Shown: positions 55,401 through 63,969, numbered from the stretch's first letter. The stretch is 64,000 nt of DNA from Nostoc linckia z4 (GCF_002608075.1 NZ_LAHA01000001.1:383014-447013); one strand, 5' to 3'. Translations and numbers: made by a program. Notes: generated by a model from the letters alone, not told the origin.

Positions 55401-57665
55401 ATCTTCTCTTAAAGAAAGAATCACCTTGACAAAAGGTATCTGGAGACAATCGCTAATAAATTTATCAAATGCTTGCTTTTGATGGCGATCGCTATATCCA
55501 AAGAAAAATTCTTCAAACTGGTCAAAAATTAAAACTGTGATTAAATGATTCTCGGCATTTTTTTCTAATTGTTGTAAAATATTGACGATGCTAGGCGCAA
55601 TAAATTCCGGCAAAACTTTAGGTTCAATGACCGCTTCTACTTTAATCTGAGACATAGCCTCAGTTAAAGATTTGCCTAATTCCTTAACCCAATCTGTATA
55701 AACTTGCAGCACCACAGGTACAGCAATTTGATCGCCAATAGCTCGATTTTGCAATGCTGGAACTAAACCCGCCGTGACCGTAGAACTTTTACCTACTCCG
55801 GACTGACCGTGAATTACTGTTAACTTTTGGTCAGCACGGCCAATTCTACCAATTAAATTATTAATATCTCGTTCTCGACCAGAAGCTGCAATTTCTAAAG
55901 CAACACTGCTACTCCCCGCAGGTGACATTAATGCCGGGTTTGTTGCTTGTCTTTGGGGTTGCAAACGTCCCGCACCAATAAAAGCTCGAAAACCATACTG
56001 TTGTTCCACAGAACGGCGTTTTTGACGAATATAATAAGCTTCTAGATATCGGCCTTCTGCAAAATAAAGCGATCGCAATGTCCGCAACAAGCGAATATAA
56101 CGATGGGCATCATATTGATGAGCGCTGTATTCTAACGCTTCTGGTAGTTCTTTTGTAGCTTTTTCTAAATATGCACGGGCGACTTCTTCCTCGCCTAAAT
56201 TGCGCTGGGCTTTAGCCAATATTAAATAATAAATTTGCGCCAATAGTAAAGGAAATAAACAGTCATAAGGGTCATTTTGTTTTTGCGCCTCAGCTAATTT
56301 TAGCAGCGATACATGCGCTAAAATACTCGCCTGTACCCAACGTGATTGCTGTACAGCCACTTGTGCCAGAAAGCCATAATCACAAGCAAGTTGAATTTGA
56401 TTGCCATAAATTTGATGCAACTCCAAAGACCTTTGAGCCACAATTTGTAATTGTTCCCAGTCTTGGAGATTTTGCAAAACTTCAGCCAGTTGACCAATAA
56501 ATTCAGCAACTATATTTAGACACCCAACTATTTCTAAAATATTCAAACATTGCTGAAAATAAGATTTTGCCGCTAACCAATGACGGCGGCTTTCCACTTG
56601 ATTTTGCTCAGCTAAACGACAACTACATAACCCCAGATAAAACAGCAAAACTCCCTGTCTGATAACTAGGGGAGAGGGGGGAGATGGGGGGGATGGGGAA
56701 GAAAATACTCTTTCTTCTCGTGAAGAAAACACAGGGGAAGAGGACACGGGGACACGGGGACGCGGGGACACGGGGACATTCTCATTCACCGCGTCCCCGC
56801 GTCTTTCCGTCACCGCGTCCTCTTCATCTCCTCTCACCGCGTCCCCGCGTCTTTCCGTCACCGCGTCCTCTTCATCCCTCCTCTCTCCCAATCTTTGCCA
56901 AATTTGTAAACTTTTCTGAAAATGATTTAACGCCGGATTGATGCGATCGCTAACATAATTATCTAAGCCAAAAACAAATTCTAAACTGGCGTACAATTCC
57001 GATTCTAAGGTGACGCCACGATTTTGTAATTCTTGGATGGCAAAATGTAATTCATAATTATGTTTCCAAATTTGCCCCAGAGTAGAATAATTTTCTGCAA
57101 ATTTAGATGTTTGCAGTTGTACGCTATTCTTCGGTAAAACTCTGGCAAATAAAGAATCAGTTTCTTGTTGCAGAAATTCCCGCAACGAATTAGTTGTCAT
57201 TTCAAATCTAATCGGTGTCGCCGCCCAACTGGCAAAATCTGGCGCTAAACGTACTACTTTTTGTAAAACTTCATCATTCATCCAAACAATTATCGGAAAT
57301 GGATGACGCTTGCGAAATTCATCACGAATATGATTAATAGACCTTAAGAAATCATCCAATCCCTCTATTAACTCTAAACCCAAAATCATCAAGGCTGAGG
57401 GCGGTTGCTTGTCGGTAACTAATTGTAAATGAATAGTTGTGTAAAGACTTCTGGCGTTGTGTGGTAAAACTACTTTTTGAATGTGGTATAATCCTGAAGA
57501 TAATTCTTCGAGTCGTTGCAACATCTCTTCTTGCAAAACCCGATAATTGCAGCATACTAAAACTAGGGAAAATTGACCGTGAGAAAGTGCGATCGCTCTC
57601 CCTAAACTCCTCAATGCCCGCTCGTTATTTGCTCTGATATCTACTTGTGGGTGTCGTTCAACCAT
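52431..57665 (-). CDS. STAND NTPase with TPR-like region, TM helix and 14 WD40 repeats
   Basis: 1744 residues. N-terminal domain (1-200) starts MVERHPQVDIRANNERALRSLG. Residues 200-580 are TPR-like helices interrupted by a repeat-derived insert (about 262-340). A STAND NTPase follows: Walker A GQSGVGKSS near 618, Walker B VLIFDQFEEFF near 711, then a helical/winged region to 950. After a coiled coil (QLRQKVEQSQAEIERLKSEL) comes one transmembrane helix (near 1058-1078). Fourteen WD40 repeats (about 1130-1710) could form two seven-blade propellers; repeats 7-8 are degenerate, marking the join. The architecture fits signal-sensing STAND proteins that oligomerise on ligand binding. No effector domain was recognised. 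The start overlaps the end of the upstream ATPase gene by 25 bp. Confidence 0.9.
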   Translation of the reverse strand: MVERHPQVDIRANNERALRSLGRAIALSHGQFSLVLVCCNYRVLQEEMLQRLEELSSGLYHIQKVVLPHNARSLYTTIHLQLVTDKQPPSALMILGLELIEGLDDFLRSINHIRDEFRKRHPFPIIVWMNDEVLQKVVRLAPDFASWAATPIRFEMTTNSLREFLQQETDSLFARVLPKNSVQLQTSKFAENYSTLGQIWKHNYELHFAIQELQNRGVTLESELYASLEFVFGLDNYVSDRINPALNHFQKSLQIWQRLGERRDEEDAVTERRGDAVRGDEEDAVTERRGDAVNENVPVSPRPRVPVSSSPVFSSREERVFSSPSPPSPPSPLVIRQGVLLFYLGLCSCRLAEQNQVESRRHWLAAKSYFQQCLNILEIVGCLNIVAEFIGQLAEVLQNLQDWEQLQIVAQRSLELHQIYGNQIQLACDYGFLAQVAVQQSRWVQASILAHVSLLKLAEAQKQNDPYDCLFPLLLAQIYYLILAKAQRNLGEEEVARAYLEKATKELPEALEYSAHQYDAHRYIRLLRTLRSLYFAEGRYLEAYYIRQKRRSVEQQYGFRAFIGAGRLQPQRQATNPALMSPAGSSSVALEIAASGRERDINNLIGRIGRADQKLTVIHGQSGVGKSSTVTAGLVPALQNRAIGDQIAVPVVLQVYTDWVKELGKSLTEAMSQIKVEAVIEPKVLPEFIAPSIVNILQQLEKNAENHLITVLIFDQFEEFFFGYSDRHQKQAFDKFISDCLQIPFVKVILSLREDYLHRLLDFKHLAALEAINHNILDKHIRYQLNNFSPEYAKVIIQKLTERSQLNLEPALIDVLIADLSTEFGEVRPIELQVVGAQIQDERITTLEQYQPHRPNKLIERYIKELIKDCGPENERAALLILYLLTDESNNRPFKTRAELAAQLTELEDASKLELILDILVRSGLVVLFPDVPERYQLIHDYLVDLIRYLQQQESSLQVQLNQLRQKVEQSQAEIERLKSELSQKRQPTKLIDTHPQQGLGLLTELRELQKREELSQLEIERLRAELKEKELTAKLAESQEKRRLSEAKLNRSLKIALTASVLAIFGLSVSIVTAIDSEIKTLSVSSEALFASQKGIDALKEALKAGKKLQQTIWVDSNTREQVLTALYQAVSGVREYNRFDGHISGVNSVIFSRQRNLIASASADTTIKLWRLDGSLVKTLSGHEDVVNSISFSPDAQIIASASQDKTVKLWNQDGKLLTTLLGHQAVVNSVNFSPDGQLIASASTDKTIKLWTQDGKFLKTLNGHSSAVLSVAWSPDGQTIASGSADNTIKLWSRDGELLKTLPGHNDAVLSVAWSPNGQTIASASLDQTIKLWNLEGKLLRTLSGHSAGVTSVSFSPDGNTIASASTDETLKLWSSQGVLLGTLRGHNNWVNSVSFSPDGGTLASASRDKTIKLWRWDDVLVRKPKTDNNDWVTSISFSPGGRTLAAASRDKTVKLFNREGKLFRTFTGHQSQVWGVSFSPDGKIIASASKDKTVKLWSRGGQLLHSLQGHNNTVLAVAWSPDGQVIASASKDKTVKLWNRNGILLNTLQGHQDAVNWVSFSPDGKFLASASDDKTVKLWSQEGELIQTLTGHSRRVNGVAWSPDSQILASVSIDSTVKIWNRDGELLSNLSGDGDSFISVSFSPDGKTLAASSDDKVRIWKRDGTLLIALKGYKDELTSISFSPDGRTLAVGSASGTVIFQDLADIELNKLLARGCDLLHDYLQTNQKVMKSERNLCSGR
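56660..56885. repeat. Repeat-derived low-complexity insert inside the STAND gene
   Basis: GGGGACACGGGGACGCGGGG units (about 56745-56775) are followed by an exact 48-bp tandem duplication (copies begin at 56787 and 56835) built from CACCGCGTCCCCGCGTCTTT and related bits. Because 48 is divisible by three, the protein gains a 16-residue repeat (DEEDAVTERRGDAV twice) without frame loss. Confidence 0.9.
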
Positions 57666-58972
57666 GATTTAAATTTTTGCGTTTCTGCTAAAACCGGGTT
57701 GACTGCAAACCAAGCCCCTTCGCGATCGCGGTATTCAAATACAAATAAACTCCGCAATAAAGTGTGATATTCAATATCGCCTCTAACCCTCTGTTGTTGC
57801 ACCACCTGAAAGATGAGTTCCCATTCATGGGGGTCAATGGCATTGGCTCGGTAATCTCGCTGTCTTTGAATTACCAATTCGACACATTCTTGCTCGAATG
57901 GTGGATCTTGTTCCCGCAAACAATCAAACAACAACCCCAACAAGTCGCGTACATGACCGCCACTAATCAAACACAACCGATCTAAGGTTTCTAAATTATC
58001 AAACACTTCTGTAATTAAGCCTAACCGATCGCTGGGTAAAATGTCTGGGAAAGCCCTTGCTAGCACCATTTGTCGCATCAATGCTAGTCCTTGGGGAAAA
58101 ATTTCTCCAGAGCGCAAACGCACAGGTATCATCGGTAAAACTTTTGGCGCGACTCCTCCGCCTAAACGATGTTGAAGTTCGGCGCTATCGTTGGAGAAAG
58201 TCAAAGCTAGGGGAATAGTATAGACTACATGACAATTTAGTTTGCGTAACTGTTCGCCCCGTTGAATAAACAAGTATTCTGGTAGCGATCGCCCCGATGG
58301 TAAAGGTCGAATTGCTACTCTATCCAAATTATCAACAATTACTACTAGTCCTCTTTTACCCTGAGTTTTAAGTTCTTTATTGGCACGTTCTAATAGTTCT
58401 TGATTAATTGACTGTAAAATATTAGCCGTTCGCGGTTCCAAATAATCCCTTAACCGCCGCCGCAATTGCGGACTTTCTTTGGTTTTAGCAGTAATTTTGC
58501 CAATCCCCACAGATAACTCGGCTTCAACTCCCAGTTCAATTGGTGTTTGCAAAAAATCGACAATTTCGCCAAACAATTTGCTAAAGTATCTAGGCTTGAG
58601 TTTAATTTTCATCGCCTCCAGACTTTCACTCACCTGACCGGCGATGGCCAATAAAACATCAGTCACATCCACATCCGCCATTTCTAAGACGTGGGTAGAC
58701 TCAAAATAAACCACATGAAACTGCTGTACTTCTAACTCGGCTTTTAGGCGCAACAATTCCGTTGATTTTCCACAGCCGAGATGTCCCGTAAATAGCTGAC
58801 AAGTTGGTGAATCTGGGGATATGCGAGTGATGGTACGCTGCAAAGCTTCAATGATTTTGCCACCCCGCACTGCTGCAAAATCGATATAATATCGGCGATC
58901 GCTTGCATCTCCTATCATTAGAGGTCTACTTGGATTGCAAGCCTGATAAAATCTTTCTAAATCTAGGAGCAT
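57641..58972 (-). CDS. P-loop ATPase, partner of the STAND protein
   Basis: A 443-residue AAA-type ATPase. Walker A is GHLGCGKST (63-71) and Walker B is LVVIVDNLDR near 210. VAPKVLPMIPVRLRSGEIFPQGLALMRQMV and LISGGHVRDLLGLLFDCLRE resemble the sensor/lid region of Orc/Cdc6- or KAP-like ATPases. It has no membrane segment. The C-terminal SLFVFEYRDREGAWFAVNPVL ends the fold. It is the first gene of a pair with the STAND gene, overlapping by 25 bp, so the two proteins are made together. The function is unknown; a conflict or signalling role is inferred. Confidence 0.82.
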   Translation of the reverse strand: MLLDLERFYQACNPSRPLMIGDASDRRYYIDFAAVRGGKIIEALQRTITRISPDSPTCQLFTGHLGCGKSTELLRLKAELEVQQFHVVYFESTHVLEMADVDVTDVLLAIAGQVSESLEAMKIKLKPRYFSKLFGEIVDFLQTPIELGVEAELSVGIGKITAKTKESPQLRRRLRDYLEPRTANILQSINQELLERANKELKTQGKRGLVVIVDNLDRVAIRPLPSGRSLPEYLFIQRGEQLRKLNCHVVYTIPLALTFSNDSAELQHRLGGGVAPKVLPMIPVRLRSGEIFPQGLALMRQMVLARAFPDILPSDRLGLITEVFDNLETLDRLCLISGGHVRDLLGLLFDCLREQDPPFEQECVELVIQRQRDYRANAIDPHEWELIFQVVQQQRVRGDIEYHTLLRSLFVFEYRDREGAWFAVNPVLAETQKFKSWLNDTHK

Positions 58973-59403
58973 AACTAATAGAGTTAATTCAAAAATGGGG
59001 ATGACAAAATTTCCGATCCGGAATTGCTCTGTTAATTTCAGTAAATCTCACTTAAATTACTAACTAAGTTAGCAATATTCCAGTTGATTTTTCATATATA
59101 CGTTTTGTATAGCACATCGCAATGCTAAAGTTGAATTTTAATTAAGTACAAATACTATAAGTATAAATTGGGCAAACCAAAAATATAAAATAAGGTACTC
59201 TTATGAATATTAAAAATATCCGACACAAAAAAAGGTACTGTTAAGTACAATTTTGTAGTGTTATTGAATATATATATCAATTCCAAATAATTTGTGAAAT
59301 ATTATGTGTTAGTGTTGTTGACTGTTAACCGTTGACAATTAACACCGAATATTATTCACCACTGAAATAGGATCGCTATAGTAATATGATATTTTTGTAT
59401 AAG
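58973..59403. other. AT-rich divergent intergenic region
   Basis: Between the ATPase gene (minus) and brnT (plus). No ORF. It contains a TGACTGTTAACCGTTGACAA heptamer stretch (59319-59338). The promoters of both operons must lie here. Confidence 0.5.
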
Positions 59404-59421
59404 CATTTGTATATACAAATG
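59404..59421. promoter_or_regulatory. Candidate BrnA operator upstream of brnT
   Basis: CATTTGTATATACAAATG is a perfect 18-bp palindrome, ending 14 bp before the brnT start. BrnA-type antitoxins repress their own operon, so this is the likely binding site. A partial direct repeat (TTTTTGTATAAG) precedes it. Confidence 0.6.
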
Positions 59422-59435
59422 TAATTTTTTAAGAT

Positions 59436-59741
59436 ATGCTTGAAGAAGTAAATGGCTTTGATTGGGATGAAGGGAACTCTGCCAAATGCTGGAATCGTGT
59501 TTCTAAAGAAGAAATTGAGTATCTGTTTCAACAGCCGGATATTCTCATTGCTCCAGATATACAACACTCTGAAAATGAGGACAGATATCTTGCTATAGGG
59601 ATTTCAAGCCGAGAAAAGTATATTTTTGTAGCTTTTACATTCCGCAATAAACAAGATCAAATACTCATTAGACCAATCAGTGCCAGATATATGCGAGATA
59701 AAGAGGTACAGAGATATGGACAAAGATTTCCCAAGACTTAA
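59436..59741 (+). CDS. BrnT-family toxin
   Basis: A 101-residue RelE-like ribonuclease toxin family member. FDWDEGNSAKCWNRVSKEEIEYLFQQPDIL is the BrnT signature start, followed by EDRYLAIGISSREKYIFVAFTFRN and ILIRPISARYMRDKEVQRYGQ, with the conserved Arg/Lys residues of the active surface. It is the first gene of the pair, as typical for brnTA. No strong Shine-Dalgarno was seen. Confidence 0.88.
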   Translation: MLEEVNGFDWDEGNSAKCWNRVSKEEIEYLFQQPDILIAPDIQHSENEDRYLAIGISSREKYIFVAFTFRNKQDQILIRPISARYMRDKEVQRYGQRFPKT

Positions 59742-59970
59742 AACTGATGAAGAGATAGAGTTTCTATTAGAAGAAGATTTGTCAGATTATCTTCATCCTG
59801 AAAATTTTAAGCCAGTAACCTTTGAATTCAAGCCTAAAGATAAATCTGTCAATGTAAGAATGTCTGAGCAAATGTTAGAGGCAGTAAAAACTGTTTCCAA
59901 GAAAGAAGGGATACCTTATCAACGTTACATTAGACGAGCAATAGAACGGTCTTTAGGTGCTGAATACTAG
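59716..59970 (+). CDS. BrnA/CopG-like antitoxin
   Basis: 84 residues from ATG 59716 (MDKDFPRLKTDEEIEFLLEE); the longer reading to 59680 starts inside brnT and is less likely. The acidic N-terminus is the toxin-binding part. FKPKDKSVNVRMSEQMLEAVKTVSKKEGIPYQRYIRRAIERSL is a ribbon-helix-helix DNA-binding domain. It overlaps brnT by 26 bp. Confidence 0.87.
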   Translation: MDKDFPRLKTDEEIEFLLEEDLSDYLHPENFKPVTFEFKPKDKSVNVRMSEQMLEAVKTVSKKEGIPYQRYIRRAIERSLGAEY

Positions 59971-60230
59971 AGATTAACAAGGTGGATTTATAGGAATCCT
60001 ATTTGATTTTTGAACAAAATTTCGTACACTTTACTCTTTTATAACCCTTTTGCCTATTGCCTATTGCGTCTTGCCTATACATATCAGTTCATTAATAAAA
60101 TCGGACAACTATATAAACCTATCGTGTTTTGTAATGGCATAAAAATGAGGAGCGAACATTGTAAAGCTATCGCTCCTCTCTCAAAGACAACAAATAATGT
60201 AACAAATTCATTAGACCCAATCAGATCGAA

Positions 60231-61091
60231 CTACAAACCCATTGAATATAAGATTAGGCGATCGTAGAGGCGATCGGGCAAAATATGTTTCAAAACAGCT
60301 TGGATTTTGGCATCTTGTCCAATGAGATATCGCGTCTTTGGTTGTTTTGCAGTTAGCGCGTGGACAACAGCTTGAGCAACAATATCCGCAGAAATTCCTC
60401 TAGATGCAATCATCTGCATTTTGTGGCGTACAATATTCATCGCTCGACCGTAAAGATTGAGTGCCGATTCTGGTAAACTGTTTTGTCCGATGTCAGCTTG
60501 AGTTAGGGATTTATTCCAAATAGGCGTAGCGATGGAACCAGGTTCAATAATTGAAACTGAAATTCCCCACGGTTTTAATTCCATACGCATGACATCTGTG
60601 AGTGCTTCCAAAGCAAACTTGGAAGCATTATAAGCACCCAAAAATGGAGTAGGACTTCTCCCAGCAATGGAACCCATATTCACAATTCGACCGCTACCTT
60701 GGCGTAATAAACCAAGAAATGCTTGTGTCACTGCTAATTGTCCAGTGACATTTACATTCATCTGATGTTGAAATTCTGCGATGGGTAATAATTCTAAGGG
60801 GCCGGGGACAGCAATTCCGGCATTATTTACTAAACCTAAAATTCCAGCATCACCCACTGTATTTGTTACCTTCTGTGCTACAGAAGCAATGGAATCAGCA
60901 TCAGTAACATCTAAAAAAACTGGAATTAGTCTTGGTGAAGCTTTTTCTTGTAGCGCTTGAGCATCAATATCTTGACGCACACCAGCAAAAACAGTGAATC
61001 CTAATTTGTCTAAAAGCAAAGCACAGGCCTGACCAATTCCTGTTGAGGCTCCTGTAATCAGGACTGTACCTTGATAACTTTCTGCAACCAT
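60231..61091 (-). CDS. Short-chain dehydrogenase/reductase
   Basis: A 286-residue classical SDR. The NAD(P)-binding TGASTGIGQ is at 14-22, NNAG near 88, the catalytic serine in NMGSIAGRSP near 139, and YNASK (Tyr/Lys pair) near 153-157. GISVSIIEPGSIATPIW follows. It resembles SDRs acting on lipids or retinoid-like substrates, but the substrate is not readable. The gene is alone; the 260-bp gap to brnA is unremarkable. Confidence 0.92.
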   Translation of the reverse strand: MVAESYQGTVLITGASTGIGQACALLLDKLGFTVFAGVRQDIDAQALQEKASPRLIPVFLDVTDADSIASVAQKVTNTVGDAGILGLVNNAGIAVPGPLELLPIAEFQHQMNVNVTGQLAVTQAFLGLLRQGSGRIVNMGSIAGRSPTPFLGAYNASKFALEALTDVMRMELKPWGISVSIIEPGSIATPIWNKSLTQADIGQNSLPESALNLYGRAMNIVRHKMQMIASRGISADIVAQAVVHALTAKQPKTRYLIGQDAKIQAVLKHILPDRLYDRLILYSMGL

Positions 61092-61280
61092 TAGTTTTTT
61101 AATTATGAAACTGCTGTAACTTTTATTTTTTCGAGTTCCCTGAATCTATAACTCAAATGCATAACACTTTAGTAAGTAAGTCAACATTGAAATACGTAAA
61201 ATAGAGTCTTGGCGATTGCTACGCTTCACTGCATTCACCTCGTCAATGACATTTTACGTTTAATTAAGTTGAGCGACTTC

Positions 61281-61508
61281 TCAATCTTTGCATATACCAG
61301 AGCGAAGACAATCTTCAGTTTGATCGTCTCTAGCTGATATTTGCCAAGGCAACATATCAAAAGGGGTATTCATGCTGTAAACCATCACAGCAGCTATGGT
61401 AGGAAGCTGGTTTTTGACAATTGACACATTACTATAAACATTGCTTAGCTCAGCATTGGATAAATAAATAGGCAATGCCATAAGACCAATGCAAATTGTC
61501 CGGTTCAT
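61281..61508 (-). CDS. Small possibly exported protein
   Basis: A 75-residue ORF, MNRTICIGLMALPIYLSNAE at the start, a hydrophobic N-terminus that could be a signal peptide, then PFDMLPWQISARDDQTEDCLRSGICKD with two cysteines at the end. A GAGG ribosome-binding sequence lies about 5 bases before the ATG. It is not recognised, and it may be spurious. Confidence 0.45.
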   Translation of the reverse strand: MNRTICIGLMALPIYLSNAELSNVYSNVSIVKNQLPTIAAVMVYSMNTPFDMLPWQISARDDQTEDCLRSGICKD

Positions 61509-61675
61509 ACAACCTCAGCTAAAAATTTCTGATGATTACGCTAAACTTAGATGCCACCTTGATGAACCGGAGTTGAAAAACTGAGCATTGTATATTGATG
61601 TTGTGTTGAGTTACTCAGTCCTACTAGCCGCAGAGACGTGATTTACAAATTATCGGTTCCACCCTATTTTAGGTT
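61509..61675. other. Intergenic region before the MITE-like element
   Basis: No recognised gene or RNA. The promoter of the small ORF should lie near 61510-61560. Confidence 0.4.
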
Positions 61676-61814
61676 AGGCATTGCCCAATACGGTTTGGAT
61701 AAGCAGTATGAACTTCCCTTGTAGTCTGGGAAAACAGTAAGGGGTAAAGGATGTATTTGAAACCTTTCCCCTTTCCCCTTTCCCCTTTAACCGAACCGTA
61801 TTGAGGTATTGCCT
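61676..61814. mobile_element. MITE-like element, 139 bp
   Basis: Imperfect terminal inverted repeats: AGGCATTGCCCAATACGGTT on the left, and on the right the reverse complement of AGGCAATACCTCAATACGGT. CCTTTCCCCTTTCCCCTTTC (61763-61788) is a tandem heptamer inside. No coding capacity. Confidence 0.6.
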
Positions 61815-62093
61815 ACAAGATGGCTTCCTACTAACTTATGCACATGGAACCCCAAAAAACAGGACAAAAAACTCGCAGCCCTGAAAAACAGATCTTGGTG
61901 GCTGCGATCGCCGGATAAAATAGTTAACAATGCTGAGTAGGGAGTTGACTGTTGAGTGTTGACTGGTGACTGATGACTGATGACTGGTGAGTTATTATTC
62001 TACCCTGCTCCCCTCATCTTCCTCATGCCCCATGCCCAATGCCCAATGCCCAATGCCCAATAAAATTATCAATGTTGCCCACTAACTGAACTC
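61815..62093. other. STRR-rich region upstream of tatC
   Basis: GACTGTTGAGTGTTGACTGG and TGATGACTGATGACTGGTGA heptamers (61945-61990) are followed by CCCATGC/CCAATGC units (62022-62062). One GCGATCGC-like site (61905) is also present. The tatC promoter and leader are therefore largely repeat-derived. Confidence 0.6.
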
Positions 62094-62888
62094 ATGACGC
62101 CCTCACAAGACGTAGATACTGTAACCGCTACTGATATCAACTCAGAAACAGATGGCAACTCCCAAACAGATCCTTTAGATGAGTTGCCGGGTGAAGTCGA
62201 AATGTCACTTTTCGACCACCTAGAAGAGTTGCGACAGCGAATTTTTTATTCGTTAATTGCTGTAGCTATAGCAATTGTCGGTTGTTTCTTTGCTGTTAAG
62301 CCCATTGTCCAACTACTTGAAGTTCCAGCACAAGGAGTCAAATTTCTGCAACTTGCACCTGGAGAATATTTCTTTGTCTCCCTGAAAGTCGCAGCTTACA
62401 CTGGCTTGGTGCTTTCTAGTCCTTTCATTCTTTACCAAATTATCCAGTTTGTGCTTCCGGGACTGACTCGCCGGGAACGCCGCTTATTGGGGCCTGTGGT
62501 TTTAGGGTCGAGTGTTTTATTTGCAGCAGGTTTAGTATTTGCTTATTTACTTTTAATTCCCGCAGCTTTGAAATTTTTCATCAGCTACGGGGCAGATGTC
62601 GTTGAACAACTTTGGTCTATTGACAAATATTTTGAATTTGTGCTGCTACTTTTATTCAGCACTGGTTTAGCTTTTCAGATTCCCATCATTCAACTATTAC
62701 TCGGTAACTTGAATATTGTCTCGTCTCAAAAGATGGTTTCTGGTTGGCGTTACGTGATTATGGGAGCAGTGGTTTTAGGAGCAGTTCTCACACCTTCCAC
62801 CGACCCCCTCACCCAAAGTCTTTTAGCTGGTGCAGTTCTGGGACTTTATTTTGGTGGTATTGGCTTAGTGAAGCTCACAGGAAAATAG
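62094..62888 (+). CDS. tatC: Sec-independent translocase subunit TatC
   Basis: TatC binds twin-arginine signal peptides and starts folded-protein export across plasma and thylakoid membranes. The 264-residue protein has a polar N-terminal 35 residues, the conserved [15 protein letters not shown] before TM1, and six hydrophobic helices. [28 protein letters not shown] holds the first periplasmic loop and TM2. It lies near petC, whose Rieske product depends on Tat. Confidence 0.96.
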   Translation: MTPSQDVDTVTATDINSETDGNSQTDPLDELPGEVEMSLFDHLEELRQRIFYSLIAVAIAIVGCFFAVKPIVQLLEVPAQGVKFLQLAPGEYFFVSLKVAAYTGLVLSSPFILYQIIQFVLPGLTRRERRLLGPVVLGSSVLFAAGLVFAYLLLIPAALKFFISYGADVVEQLWSIDKYFEFVLLLLFSTGLAFQIPIIQLLLGNLNIVSSQKMVSGWRYVIMGAVVLGAVLTPSTDPLTQSLLAGAVLGLYFGGIGLVKLTGK

Positions 62889-63017
62889 CGATATTTAAAT
62901 TTAAATTCATAGAATTTTAGATTTTAAATTTTGGATTTTGGATGAAAATTCAAGATTTCAAAACGTCTAAAATTTAGTTAATCTATATCTACTCGCCGTA
63001 CAAAAATCTAAAATTAA

Positions 63018-63353
63018 ATGGCACAAATTAACTTTGAAGATTTTGAAAAAATCGAAATTCATGTAGGCAAAATCATCAAAGTTGAAGAGTTTCCTCAAGC
63101 TAAAAAACCAGCTTATAAATTGTGGATAGATTTTGGCGACTTGGGCATGAAAAAATCTAGTGCCCAAATTACAAAACTTTACAAAGCAAGTGAATTAATT
63201 GACAAATTAATATTAGCTATAACTAACTTTCCACCGCGTCAAATTGCAAATTTCATCTCAGAAGTTTTAGTGTTAGGAGTGGTTCTAGATGATGGTGAGG
63301 TTGTGTTAATTCAGCCAGATAGAGATGTAACTCTGGGCAAAAGAATTCTTTAG
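63018..63353 (+). CDS. CsaA-like tRNA-binding/chaperone protein
   Basis: The 111-residue OB fold matches the tRNA-binding domain family of CsaA: INFEDFEKIEIHVGKIIKVEEFPQAKKPAYKLWIDFG, NFPPRQIANFISEVLVLGVV, and the end VVLIQPDRDVTLGKRI. CsaA has been proposed as an export chaperone; the placement after tatC is suggestive but not proof. It is 130 bp downstream of tatC. Confidence 0.88.
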   Translation: MAQINFEDFEKIEIHVGKIIKVEEFPQAKKPAYKLWIDFGDLGMKKSSAQITKLYKASELIDKLILAITNFPPRQIANFISEVLVLGVVLDDGEVVLIQPDRDVTLGKRIL

Positions 63354-63429
63354 CATAGTTGAAATTCTGCTCGATCTGGAAAATTATCTGGAAGTTGGTC
63401 GGCTTTATATTTTTTAATTAAGTAATAAC

Positions 63430-63738
63430 TCATAATATCCATTCAGAAGCTCGTTCGCCTAAATCAAGGGGAATACTAACAGCTTTACCGAGTCGGGGGC
63501 GATCGCGTGTTTGGGTGATAAATGTTTGCACTTGTGCTACTCCGCCAAGAGCATGAAGATAACTAGCAATACTATCAAGATGCTCTTGGTATTCAGTCTC
63601 AGTTAAGGGAAAAGAAGCTTGCTCCAAATATTTCCACATCACTTGCAAAAATATCTTCCCCTGTGCCCGCCGAAATTGCACGTCGTAAGAGTATCCCCAC
63701 TTCTCAATCAACAGTTGACGTAATTCCTGTCCTGTCAT
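63430..63738 (-). CDS. DUF3067 family protein
   Basis: A 102-residue protein conserved in cyanobacteria and plants. MTGQELRQLLIEKWGYSYDVQFRRAQGKIFLQVMWKYLEQASFPL fits the family; ATG 63738 is preferred over TTG 63750. Its function is not established here. It is divergent from petC, consistent with an association with photosynthesis genes. Confidence 0.88.
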   Translation of the reverse strand: MTGQELRQLLIEKWGYSYDVQFRRAQGKIFLQVMWKYLEQASFPLTETEYQEHLDSIASYLHALGGVAQVQTFITQTRDRPRLGKAVSIPLDLGERASEWIL

Positions 63739-63969
63739 AGCTTTTCTCAATCAGATTTTACATTTAGTTATGATGTTAAGTTCCGTAACTCCAGTATGAT
63801 AAGGATATAAAGAAATGTAATGCTAACAGAAAAGATGCTAAACATAATCTTGGAACAGAGAAGTATGGCATCGTCGTAAGCGTTAGCATTTCGACTTCAG
63901 ACAAGAGTTACTCAAGTACAAGTACTCCTGTCAAAATGCTTAACAAAATACACAAAGAGCGCGTAGATT
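63739..63969. promoter_or_regulatory. Divergent DUF3067/petC upstream region
   Basis: About 230 bp with no ORF. ATGATAAGGATATAAAGAAA near 63796-63816 contains a -10-like TATAAA. The stretch CAAGTACAAGTACTCCTGTC (63914-63933) includes a short palindrome, AAGTAC/GTACTC. These are weak signals. Confidence 0.4.

Noticed and set aside
52431-57665. Frameshift in the STAND gene at the 48-bp repeats
   Set aside because: The period is divisible by three and the frame is open throughout, so the gene is intact.
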